Of a stretch of DNA of 64,000 nt, positions 46,863 to 54,266 are shown piece after piece. Both the position numbers and the translations under genes were made by a program. This DNA is from Ruegeria aquimaris (lineage in GTDB: Bacteria; Pseudomonadota; Alphaproteobacteria; Rhodobacterales; Rhodobacteraceae). The stretch is from assembly GCF_025751555.1 (NCBI RefSeq), contig NZ_JAOWLB010000003.1, positions 310,001 through 374,000 of the forward strand. Direction: 5' to 3'. How positions within the stretch are numbered: position 1 is the first letter of the stretch; every line of letters starts with the position of its first letter. A model generated the notes under the pieces. That model did no database searches. It was not told the origin of the DNA and was given only the letters and a program-made list of their open reading frames with translations.

Positions 46863-47132
46863 ATGGCAACACATGCCCTCTGGCAGGCCGACGTGGCCGA
46901 TTTCGACTCCTGGCTCAAGGTATTCCGCGAGGATCGCGCGATGCGCAAGGCGGCGGGTATCCGCGACCTGCATGTCTGGCGCGACCCTGATCGCGCCGAC
47001 CACGCCGTGGCCCTGTTCGAGATCACCAACCTCGCCTCGGCCAAGGCCTTCTTCGACAGCGAGGAACTGGCCATGCATCACGAACGCGGCGGCATCGCCC
47101 ATATCACGGTGAAACTGCTGACACCGGTCTGA
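46863..47132 (+). CDS. small ferredoxin-like fold protein of unknown function
   Basis: 89 aa. Start [21 protein letters not shown], ending [10 protein letters not shown]. The alternating pattern and length resemble dimeric alpha+beta barrel (ABM/EthD-like) proteins. AAAAGGA precedes the ATG. It sits between sucB and lpd on the same strand; a link to the dehydrogenase complex is possible but unproven. Confidence 0.78.
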   Translation: MATHALWQADVADFDSWLKVFREDRAMRKAAGIRDLHVWRDPDRADHAVALFEITNLASAKAFFDSEELAMHHERGGIAHITVKLLTPV

Positions 47133-47203
47133 TCCGGCGACGGCACGACATTTCAGGCACCGGGCCGCAACAGCCCGCCCGGCGCACACGAAGGAGAGAT
47201 AAA

Positions 47204-48592
47204 ATGGCTAGTTATGACGTTATCGTAATCGGCGCCGGCCCCGGCGGCTATGTCTGCGCCATCCGCTGCGCCCAGCTTGGTCTGAAAACCGCCGTGGTCG
47301 AAGGCCGCGAAACCCTGGGCGGCACCTGCCTGAACGTGGGCTGCATCCCCTCCAAGGCGCTGCTGCATGCCTCGCACAGCCTGCACGAGGCGCAGCACAA
47401 CTTTGCCAAGATGGGGCTCAAGGGCAAGGCGCCCTCGGTCGACTGGAAGCAGATGCTCGCCTACAAGGACGAGGTGATTGAGGGCAACACCAAGGGCATC
47501 GAATTCCTGTTCAAAAAGAACAAGATCGACTGGATCAAGGGCTGGGCCACCATCCCCGCCGCAGGCAAGGTGCAGGTGGGCGACGACACCCACGAGGCCA
47601 AGAACATCATCATCGCCTCCGGGTCCGAGCCCGCCTCGCTGCCGGGTGTCGAGGTGGACGAGAAAACCGTCGTGACCTCCACCGGCGCCCTGGAACTGGG
47701 CAAGATCCCGAAATCCATGGTGGTGATCGGCGCAGGCGTGATCGGGCTGGAACTGGGCTCGGTCTATGCCCGCCTGGGTGCCGAGGTGACGGTGGTCGAA
47801 TTCCTCGACGTGATCACCCCCGGCATGGACGGCGAGGTGCAAAAGACCTTCCAGCGCATCCTGAAAAAGCAGGGCCTGAACTTCGTCATGGGCGCCGCGG
47901 TGCAAAAGACCGAAGTGGCCAAGGGCAAGGCCAAGGTCACCTACAAGCTGATGAAGAAGGACACCGAGCACGAGATCGAAGCCGATACCGTGCTGGTCGC
48001 CACCGGGCGCAAACCCTATACCGCCGGCTTGGGCCTCGACAAGCTGGGGATCGAGATGACCCAGCGCGGCCAGATCAAGGTCGGCAAGGACTGGCAGACC
48101 AACGTGCCCGGCATCTATGCCATCGGTGACGTGATCGAAGGCCCAATGCTTGCCCACAAGGCCGAGGACGAGGGCATGGCCGCCGCCGAGCAGGTCGCGG
48201 GCAAGCATGGGCATGTCAACTATGGCGTCATCCCCGGCGTGATCTACACCACCCCCGAGGTCGCCAATGTCGGCGCCACCGAGGAAAGCCTCAAGGCCGA
48301 AGGCCGCGCCTACAAGGTCGGCAAGTTCATGTTCATGGGCAATGGCCGCGCCAAGGCCAACTTCGCCGGCGAAGGCTTCGTCAAGATCCTCGCCGACAAG
48401 GATACCGACCGCATCCTGGGCGCCCATATCATCGGCCCGGCGGCGGGAGAGCTGATCCACGAGGTCTGCGTCGCGATGGAATTCGGCGCCTCGGCCGAGG
48501 ATCTGGCGCTGACCTGCCACGCGCACCCGACCTATTCCGAGGCCGTGCGCGAGGCAGCACTCGCCTGTGGCGACGGTCCGATCCATTCGTGA
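47204..48592 (+). CDS. lpd: dihydrolipoyl dehydrogenase (E3)
   Basis: 462 aa. It reoxidises the lipoyl groups of SucB. FAD motif [10 protein letters not shown] (10-19), the redox disulfide [12 protein letters not shown] with Cys42/Cys47, NAD motif [12 protein letters not shown] near 181-192 and the catalytic HAHPTYSE pair near the C terminus. It is the final gene of the suc cluster. Confidence 0.96.
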   Translation: MASYDVIVIGAGPGGYVCAIRCAQLGLKTAVVEGRETLGGTCLNVGCIPSKALLHASHSLHEAQHNFAKMGLKGKAPSVDWKQMLAYKDEVIEGNTKGIEFLFKKNKIDWIKGWATIPAAGKVQVGDDTHEAKNIIIASGSEPASLPGVEVDEKTVVTSTGALELGKIPKSMVVIGAGVIGLELGSVYARLGAEVTVVEFLDVITPGMDGEVQKTFQRILKKQGLNFVMGAAVQKTEVAKGKAKVTYKLMKKDTEHEIEADTVLVATGRKPYTAGLGLDKLGIEMTQRGQIKVGKDWQTNVPGIYAIGDVIEGPMLAHKAEDEGMAAAEQVAGKHGHVNYGVIPGVIYTTPEVANVGATEESLKAEGRAYKVGKFMFMGNGRAKANFAGEGFVKILADKDTDRILGAHIIGPAAGELIHEVCVAMEFGASAEDLALTCHAHPTYSEAVREAALACGDGPIHS

Positions 48593-48601
48593 CCCGCAAG
48601 A

Positions 48602-48628
48602 GCGGGGCGGCGCCCACCGCCGCCCCGC
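48602..48628 (+). terminator. hairpin at end of the suc-lpd cluster
   Basis: GCGGGGCGGC, a 7-base loop and GCCGCCCCGC (10 bp), nine bases after the lpd stop. The following tract is only weakly T-rich. Confidence 0.55.
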
Positions 48629-48752
48629 AATCCTGTCCCGGAAATGGCGCCACAGCGCCACGCGCGCGGACGGGTTTTGAGTTTTCGACACTTTCAGGCA
48701 TGATACCCCGATCCGAACCGGATGATCGCACCGCTCAGGGGAAAGGGGTGTC

Positions 48753-49913
48753 ATGGTCGATCAGGTCAAGCTCGCCGCCTTTTCAAGCTGGCTGATGGCC
48801 GGCGCACAGCCGCCCAAGCCCATCGAGGCCGTTGTCGAGGAAAGCGCCGCCCGTCTGCGCGCGGCCGGTCTGCCGCTTGATGTGCTGATCGTCAACGGCC
48901 TGTTCATCCACCCCGATATCCGTGGCATCCAGATCCGCTGGACCGCACGGAACGGCGTGCGCCGCGTCACCTTTCGGCATGCCTATTTCGAAACCAGCGA
49001 TTTCGCTGCAACCCCGATCTCGCGCACCATCGCGACCGGGCGTTCCATGCGCTTCGAGCTCGCGCATCAGGACCCCGGGACCGATACCGCCTATGCCGCC
49101 GCGTTCCGGGCCTCGGGCTATACCGACATCCTGGTGTTGCCGCTCATCAACTTTGACGGCACGATCTCGGGCTGCATCGAGTTTGCCACCCGGGCCCTCA
49201 AAGGGTTCAGCCAAGAAGACATTACCGCCCTGCGCCGGGTTCAGGCGCCGCTGGCCCGGATGAAGGAGTTCTTCACCGAACGGTTCGACAAGCAGATCAC
49301 GCTCGCCACCTATGTCGGCGACGCCACCAGCCGCAAGGTGCTGAGCGGCCAGATCGTCCGCGGCGATGGCGAGACCATTTCCGCCGTCATTCTCTTTGCC
49401 GATATCAAGGGCTTCACCGCGCTGTCGAACCGCACAGCCTCGGCCGAGGTGCTGCAAGTGCTAAACCGTTTCTTCGATGTGATCGACACCGCCGTGACCC
49501 GCAACAATGGCGAGATTCTCAAGTTTCTCGGTGACGGGGTGCTGGTGATCTTTCCCACGCCCGACGACCTCACCGCGCAAGAGGCCGCCGCCCAAAGTGC
49601 GATGGCCGCCGTCACCGAAGCCCGGGAAACGCTTGCGGAACAAACAGACCCGTCGCAGATCGCCTTTCGCGCGGCGCTGCACATGGGCGATGTGTTCTTC
49701 GGCAATGTCGGCAGCCGCAACCGGCTCGACTTCACCGCCATCGGTCCTGCGGTGAACCTCTGCGCCCGCATGCTGCACGAGGCCTCGTCGCGGGACGCCA
49801 GAACGCTGTGCTCGGCACAGTTCCGGACCATCGCCATCGGCCTCACCGGCACCCCCTTTGCCTGCGAAGTCGCCGGTTTCGAGGAGCCGGTCGAATTCCA
49901 CGTCCTGGATTGA
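48753..49913 (+). CDS. class III adenylate/guanylate cyclase with N-terminal sensor-like domain
   Basis: 386 aa. The N-terminal 200 residues are GAF-like with no membrane helix, so it is cytosolic. The catalytic domain (about 205-375) has ISAVILFADIKGFTALSN (metal Asp), NNGEILKFLGDGVLVIF, and FTAIGPAVNLCARM with the transition-state Asn/Arg region. It makes cAMP (or cGMP) in response to an unknown signal. AGGGGAAAGGGG precedes it. Confidence 0.88.
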   Translation: MVDQVKLAAFSSWLMAGAQPPKPIEAVVEESAARLRAAGLPLDVLIVNGLFIHPDIRGIQIRWTARNGVRRVTFRHAYFETSDFAATPISRTIATGRSMRFELAHQDPGTDTAYAAAFRASGYTDILVLPLINFDGTISGCIEFATRALKGFSQEDITALRRVQAPLARMKEFFTERFDKQITLATYVGDATSRKVLSGQIVRGDGETISAVILFADIKGFTALSNRTASAEVLQVLNRFFDVIDTAVTRNNGEILKFLGDGVLVIFPTPDDLTAQEAAAQSAMAAVTEARETLAEQTDPSQIAFRAALHMGDVFFGNVGSRNRLDFTAIGPAVNLCARMLHEASSRDARTLCSAQFRTIAIGLTGTPFACEVAGFEEPVEFHVLD

Positions 49914-49957
49914 CGGTTCCGCCGCCGCGCCGCATCGTCCATCCAGAGGTGCCCGCC

Positions 49958-50764
49958 ATGTCGGATTTCGACCTGCCCGCCTACCTGAGCCGCATCGGAC
50001 TCGACGCTGTCCCGGTCACACCGGACGGGCTGCGCCTGATCCAGCAGGCGCAGCTGCGCTGCATTCCCTTCGAGAACATCGACCCATTTCTTGGCCGCAC
50101 CCCCGACCTCGCGCCCCAGGCGCTGGCGGCCAAGCTCCTGCATGCCGGGCGCGGCGGTTACTGTTTCGAGCTGAACGCACTCTTCGGCGCGGCCCTGCGC
50201 GCCTGCGGCTTCGAAACCCGCCGCCTGCTGGCCCGGGTCCGCAACGGCAGGCCCACCGCCGGGCCGCGCAGCCATGTGGCGCTGATGGTCACGCTCGGCG
50301 GGCGCCGCTATCTCGCCGACGCGGGCTTTGGCGGCCCCGGCCCGCTCGCCCCGCTGCTGATTGACACCGACACAGCGCAGAGCGCACCAAACGGCACCTT
50401 CTGCCTGCGCACCGACCCCGTTACCGGCGAGCGTCTGCTGCAACGGGACACGCCCGAAGGCCCCTTCATCCTCTACGGCTTTGACGAGGCCCATGTCAGC
50501 GACGCCGATATCGAGGCCGCCAATCACCTGTGCGCCACCTGGGAAAAAATGCCGTTTCGCAACAACCTGTTGCTCTCGGGTTTCGACGGCGCAACCCGTA
50601 TCGGCGCCTTCAACCGGATGCTCACCCGCGACAGCGACGGCAGGCTCGACAAGCGCGAGCTCGTCTCCCCCACAGACCTCGCCACCTTGTTGACCCGCGA
50701 TCTCGGCCTGTGCCTCGACCCGGCCACGCTCGGCGCGATCTGGACCCGGCTCGGCACCGCCTGA
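49958..50764 (+). CDS. arylamine N-acetyltransferase
   Basis: 268 aa. It transfers acetyl from acetyl-CoA to arylamines/hydrazines. The cysteine-protease-like triad is Cys69 (RGGYCFE), His106 (SHVAL) and Asp121 (ADAGFGG). IPFENIDPFLG near 36-46 is also characteristic. Length is normal. It begins 44 bases after the cyclase gene and may be co-transcribed. Confidence 0.93.
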   Translation: MSDFDLPAYLSRIGLDAVPVTPDGLRLIQQAQLRCIPFENIDPFLGRTPDLAPQALAAKLLHAGRGGYCFELNALFGAALRACGFETRRLLARVRNGRPTAGPRSHVALMVTLGGRRYLADAGFGGPGPLAPLLIDTDTAQSAPNGTFCLRTDPVTGERLLQRDTPEGPFILYGFDEAHVSDADIEAANHLCATWEKMPFRNNLLLSGFDGATRIGAFNRMLTRDSDGRLDKRELVSPTDLATLLTRDLGLCLDPATLGAIWTRLGTA

Positions 50765-50773
50765 CCCGATCCG

Positions 50774-50840
50774 GCTTCTTTCTGGTCGGAAATACTCCGG
50801 GGGTGAATTGGCCGCAGGCCAAGAGGGGGCAGCGCCCCCT
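50774..50840 (+). repeat. dispersed intergenic element, copy A
   Basis: It starts GCTTCTTTCTGGTC, continues GGAAATACTCCGGGGG, then a hairpin (TTGGCC-3-GGCCAA), then a second hairpin AGGGGGC-3-GCCCCCT. Copy B at 58223-58287 has the same blocks but a different first stem of the same place. It also lies between convergent genes and could end both transcripts. Confidence 0.6.
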
Positions 50841-50864
50841 GCCCCAGCGATCAGGCCAACCGGG

Positions 50865-51584
50865 TCAGACCCCGAATCCCGCCTCTTCCATCAGCGCGTC
50901 AGAACGGCGCTCGATCGCCTCTTCCAGCCGCTCCATGAATGCGTTCCGCCCGATGCCGGGCGGGATCGGCTCCAGGAACTCCACCACCGCCAGCCCCGGC
51001 TTGCGCAGGATCCCCTTGCGCGGCCAGAACAGGCCCACATTGGTCGCCGCCGGCACACAAGGATATTGCAACCCCTCATACAGAACCGCGCTGCCCACCT
51101 TGTAGGGTTTGTAGACCCCCGGCGCCACCCGCGTCCCCTGCGGATAGATCACCAGCTGGCCGGGTTCGGAAAACTCCTTGGCCACATCCTTGACCATCTT
51201 GGCCACCGCCGCACCGCGCTTGCCGCGATCGACCGGGATACAGCCCAGCCGCTTGGCATAGACCCCGATGATCGGGGTCCAGAGCAGCTCGCGCTTCATG
51301 ATGAACTTGGCATGCGGGACCGCGTCAAAGATCAGCAGGATATCGAAAAACGACTGGTGCTTGGCCGCGATCACCACCTCGCCCGTGGGCACCGGGCCGC
51401 GAACCTCGCCCCGGATGCCCACCATCCAGCCCGCCAGCCAGATGGTCGAGCGGGCATAAAGCTTGCAGGCCTTCAGCGCCCCGCGCTTGGACACCAGCGC
51501 ATAAGGGGTGAACACCAGCCCCAGCACCGCCATCCAGAGATAGATCAGGACAACAAAGACCAGCGACCGCAGCCATTGCACCAT
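50865..51584 (-). CDS. plsC: 1-acyl-sn-glycerol-3-phosphate acyltransferase
   Basis: 239 aa. It makes phosphatidate. An N-terminal helix (about 5-28) anchors it. The acyl-transfer box is KHQSFFDILL with His76 and Asp81; the glycerol-phosphate site is IYPQGTRVAPG near 146-156. The ATG overlaps the ftsX stop by one base. Confidence 0.92.
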   Translation of the reverse strand: MVQWLRSLVFVVLIYLWMAVLGLVFTPYALVSKRGALKACKLYARSTIWLAGWMVGIRGEVRGPVPTGEVVIAAKHQSFFDILLIFDAVPHAKFIMKRELLWTPIIGVYAKRLGCIPVDRGKRGAAVAKMVKDVAKEFSEPGQLVIYPQGTRVAPGVYKPYKVGSAVLYEGLQYPCVPAATNVGLFWPRKGILRKPGLAVVEFLEPIPPGIGRNAFMERLEEAIERRSDALMEEAGFGV

Positions 51585-52483
51585 CAGCTCAGCTCCCTCA
51601 ACGTGCGCCGCGCCGCGGCCCAGGTCGCGGCAAAGGCCACCAGCGCGCCCAGCACCGGAATGATCAACGGCAAGACCCAGCCCGCCTCCTGGAACCCGAG
51701 CCCGGTCAGAAACCCGCCCTGATCCGAGGCTTCGGGCAACAGCATGACACCCGCCATGCCCAGCACAACCCCTACCGCCGCGCCGATCAGTGCGCGCAGG
51801 GTGAACCGGCGCACAAAGGCGCCAGCGATGTAACGGTCACGCGCGCCCACAAGGCGCAGCACCTCGATCACCTGCGCATTGGCCGCCAGCGCCGCATTGG
51901 CCGCCAGCGTGATCATCGCCGCCGTGGCACCACCGATCAGCAGGATCGACACCAGCGCCAGGCGGCGCAGCGAATTGGCCGCATCCACCAGCGGCTCCCG
52001 CCAGCGGGTATGATCGTCCAGCACCGCGCCCGGCACCTCGGCCGCCAACCGCAACCGCAGCCCCTGCGCGTCATATCCCGGCTCAGCCCCCCGGATCTCG
52101 ATCAGCTGCGGCACCGGCAGCGCGTCCAGCGGCAGATCCGCCCCAAACCAGGGCGCCAGCAGCGCCGCCTGCTCCTCGCGGCTCAGCGCCCGCGCCTCGG
52201 CCACGCCCGGGGTCTGGCGCAGGATGGTCAGCGCCGTCTTGGTCTGCGCCGCGACCTGATCGCCCGGCGCATTGATCCGCAGCGTCGCCGCCCGCGCCAG
52301 TTCCGAGGCCCAGCGATCCGCCAGCCGCCCCGAGGCCAGCGACAGCGCCAGCGCGAACACCGCCAGAAACGCCATCGCGCCCGACACGAACAGGGTCAGC
52401 CGCGCGGTAAAGCCAGACGGCGGCACCACCCGGTCGGCCTGTTTGTCGGCCATGATAAGCGCGCGGATGGTTCCCTTGCTCAC
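51584..52483 (-). CDS. ftsX: cell-division ABC transporter permease FtsX
   Basis: 299 aa with four membrane helices. A helix near residue 35 is followed by the periplasmic domain (about 60-175), with further helices near 184, 230 and 275. NAALAANAQVIEVLRLVGARDRYI is the FtsX signature. GTG at 52483 overlaps the ftsE stop (GTGA). With FtsE it regulates peptidoglycan hydrolases at the septum. Confidence 0.92.
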   Translation of the reverse strand: MSKGTIRALIMADKQADRVVPPSGFTARLTLFVSGAMAFLAVFALALSLASGRLADRWASELARAATLRINAPGDQVAAQTKTALTILRQTPGVAEARALSREEQAALLAPWFGADLPLDALPVPQLIEIRGAEPGYDAQGLRLRLAAEVPGAVLDDHTRWREPLVDAANSLRRLALVSILLIGGATAAMITLAANAALAANAQVIEVLRLVGARDRYIAGAFVRRFTLRALIGAAVGVVLGMAGVMLLPEASDQGGFLTGLGFQEAGWVLPLIIPVLGALVAFAATWAAARRTLRELS

Positions 52484-53157
52484 AGATCCGCCCCCGCCAG
52501 TTGCAGCCGCCGGTTCGAAATCCGTAGCACCCGCGCCTGCACCTGGCTCTTGGCGGCGCGGATCAGGCTCAGATCGTGGGTCGCGATCAGGATGGTCTTG
52601 CCCATCCGGTTCAGCTCGATCAGCAGTTGCAGCAGCCGCTGCGACATCTCCCAGTCGACATTGCCGGTGGGCTCGTCGGCCAGCACCACGTCGGGCGACA
52701 TGATCACCGCGCGAGCCAGTGCCGCGCGCTGGCGCTCGCCCCCCGACAGTTCCGGCGGCAGCGCATCGGCCCGTTTCGTCAGCCCGACCCAGCCCATCAG
52801 TTCTCTCAGGTTCTCCTGCTGGCCAGCCAGCTCGTGGCCCGACACCGTCAGCGGCAGCGCTATATTCTCGGACAAAGGCAGATGGTCCAGAAACCGGCAA
52901 TCCTGATGCACCACCCCGATGCGGCGCCGGAACAGCGCCATCTGGTCGCGGTCCAGCCCGCGCAGGTCCTCGCCAAACCCGCGCACCTGCCCGGCGGTGG
53001 CCTGCAAGGCGCCATAGCACAGCCGCAACAGCGTGGTCTTGCCCGATCCCGACGGCCCGGTCAGGAAATGGAACGACCCCGGCGACAGATCGACCGAGAT
53101 CTCGCCGAGAAGCTCGCCGCCGCCATAGCTGTAGCCCACATTCTCCAACTCGATCAA
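52480..53157 (-). CDS. ftsE: cell-division ATP-binding protein FtsE
   Basis: 225 aa with Walker A GPSGSGKT (34-41), signature LSGGERQR near 137-144, Walker B VLADEPTGNVD. No ATG fits. The TTG at 53157 (MIELENVGYSYGGG) has AGGGGG seven bases upstream and gives the usual length; an upstream in-frame start would add 28 unrelated residues. Confidence 0.93.
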   Translation of the reverse strand: MIELENVGYSYGGGELLGEISVDLSPGSFHFLTGPSGSGKTTLLRLCYGALQATAGQVRGFGEDLRGLDRDQMALFRRRIGVVHQDCRFLDHLPLSENIALPLTVSGHELAGQQENLRELMGWVGLTKRADALPPELSGGERQRAALARAVIMSPDVVLADEPTGNVDWEMSQRLLQLLIELNRMGKTILIATHDLSLIRAAKSQVQARVLRISNRRLQLAGADL

Positions 53158-53340
53158 AACAATGCCCCCTGCCGGTTCACCGCCTTTCTTGCCCGATGGG
53201 GGATGCAGTTTCAATGCCCGCCTGAGTCCAATAGGCGACACATCACCGGTTACCCGCCAAATCTCTCTTTCCGCAGTCGGCTCAACCGCCTATGATCCCG
53301 GGAAAAACAAGCTCAGGCAGAATGAAAACCGGGAGACAGT

Positions 53341-54177
53341 ATGCGTCTGACATGCCCGAACTGTGACGCACAATACGAAGTGCCGGACGAGGTGATCCCG
53401 ACCGAGGGGCGCGACGTGCAGTGTTCGAATTGCGGCCATACATGGTTCCAGCCGCCGGCCGGCGCACCGATGCCGGAGCCCTCGGATACCGAGGACGAGA
53501 CGCTTCCGCCCGGCTACGATGACGACGACGACGAGGAATACGAGGACGAACCGCGCCAGACCGGACCGGACCACGGCCAATCGGACGCCTATGACGACGA
53601 TTACGACGACGAGGAGGCGCCCGCCGAACCGGCCCCAGGCGGGCAGGCCGCACGCGGCCTCGACCCCGACATCTCGGATATCCTGCGCCAGGAGGCCGCG
53701 CGCGAAACGCAGCTTCGCGCCCGCGAGGCAGAAGCGCTGGAAAGCCAGCCGGACCTGGGGCTTGACGCCTATCCGGGCGACGAACCCAAACGGCGCGCCC
53801 GCGAGGCGCAGGACCGCATGGCCCGGATCCGCGGCGAAGAGCCTGAGACTGAAGACGAAGCCGCCGGGTCCCGGCGCGGCCTGCTGCCCGATATCGAAGA
53901 GATCAACTCGACCCTGCGCGGCGCCGACGCCGTGACCGCCGCTCCGGCGCCGGTCTCCGCCAAACGGGTGCGCAAGCGCCGCTCAGGTGGGTTCATGCGC
54001 GGCCTCACAGTGATGCTGCTGTTCGGCGCGGTGCTGTTCCTGCTTTATGCCAATGCGCCGCAAATCGCCCGCAGCGTGCCGCAGGCCGACCCGATGCTCA
54101 GCGCCTATGTCGCACTGGTCGATCAGGCCCGGCTCTGGCTCGACGCCCAGGCCGCGGCGTTCGTGCCGCGCCCCTGA
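53341..54177 (+). CDS. zinc-ribbon (MJ0042-type) membrane protein
   Basis: 278 aa. N-terminal zinc ribbon with Cys5, Cys8, Cys28, Cys31. Then a long acidic stretch with GYDDDDDEEYEDE and DDDYDDEE (about 58-93), an arginine-rich region (145-220) and one membrane helix near 222-240. It is divergent from ftsE, an arrangement conserved in the order. A zinc-sensing or envelope role is guessed, not shown. Confidence 0.82.
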   Translation: MRLTCPNCDAQYEVPDEVIPTEGRDVQCSNCGHTWFQPPAGAPMPEPSDTEDETLPPGYDDDDDEEYEDEPRQTGPDHGQSDAYDDDYDDEEAPAEPAPGGQAARGLDPDISDILRQEAARETQLRAREAEALESQPDLGLDAYPGDEPKRRAREAQDRMARIRGEEPETEDEAAGSRRGLLPDIEEINSTLRGADAVTAAPAPVSAKRVRKRRSGGFMRGLTVMLLFGAVLFLLYANAPQIARSVPQADPMLSAYVALVDQARLWLDAQAAAFVPRP

Positions 54178-54196
54178 TCACGCCAAAGGCGCCCAT

Positions 54197-54240
54197 GAGA
54201 TTTTTCGTCGAAAAATCTCGGCCTCCGGCGGGAGTATTTC
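54197..54240 (-). repeat. dispersed intergenic element, copy C (divergent)
   Basis: On the minus strand GAAATACTCCCGCCGGAGGC then a perfect 10-bp hairpin (GAGATTTTTC-3-GAAAAATCTC at 54197-54219). It shares the GAAATACTCC core and one-hairpin layout of copies A and B. It is just after the TIGR02302 gene on its strand and may terminate it. Confidence 0.5.
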
Positions 54241-54266
54241 AGGCAAAGTGAACGCGCGGACCGACG

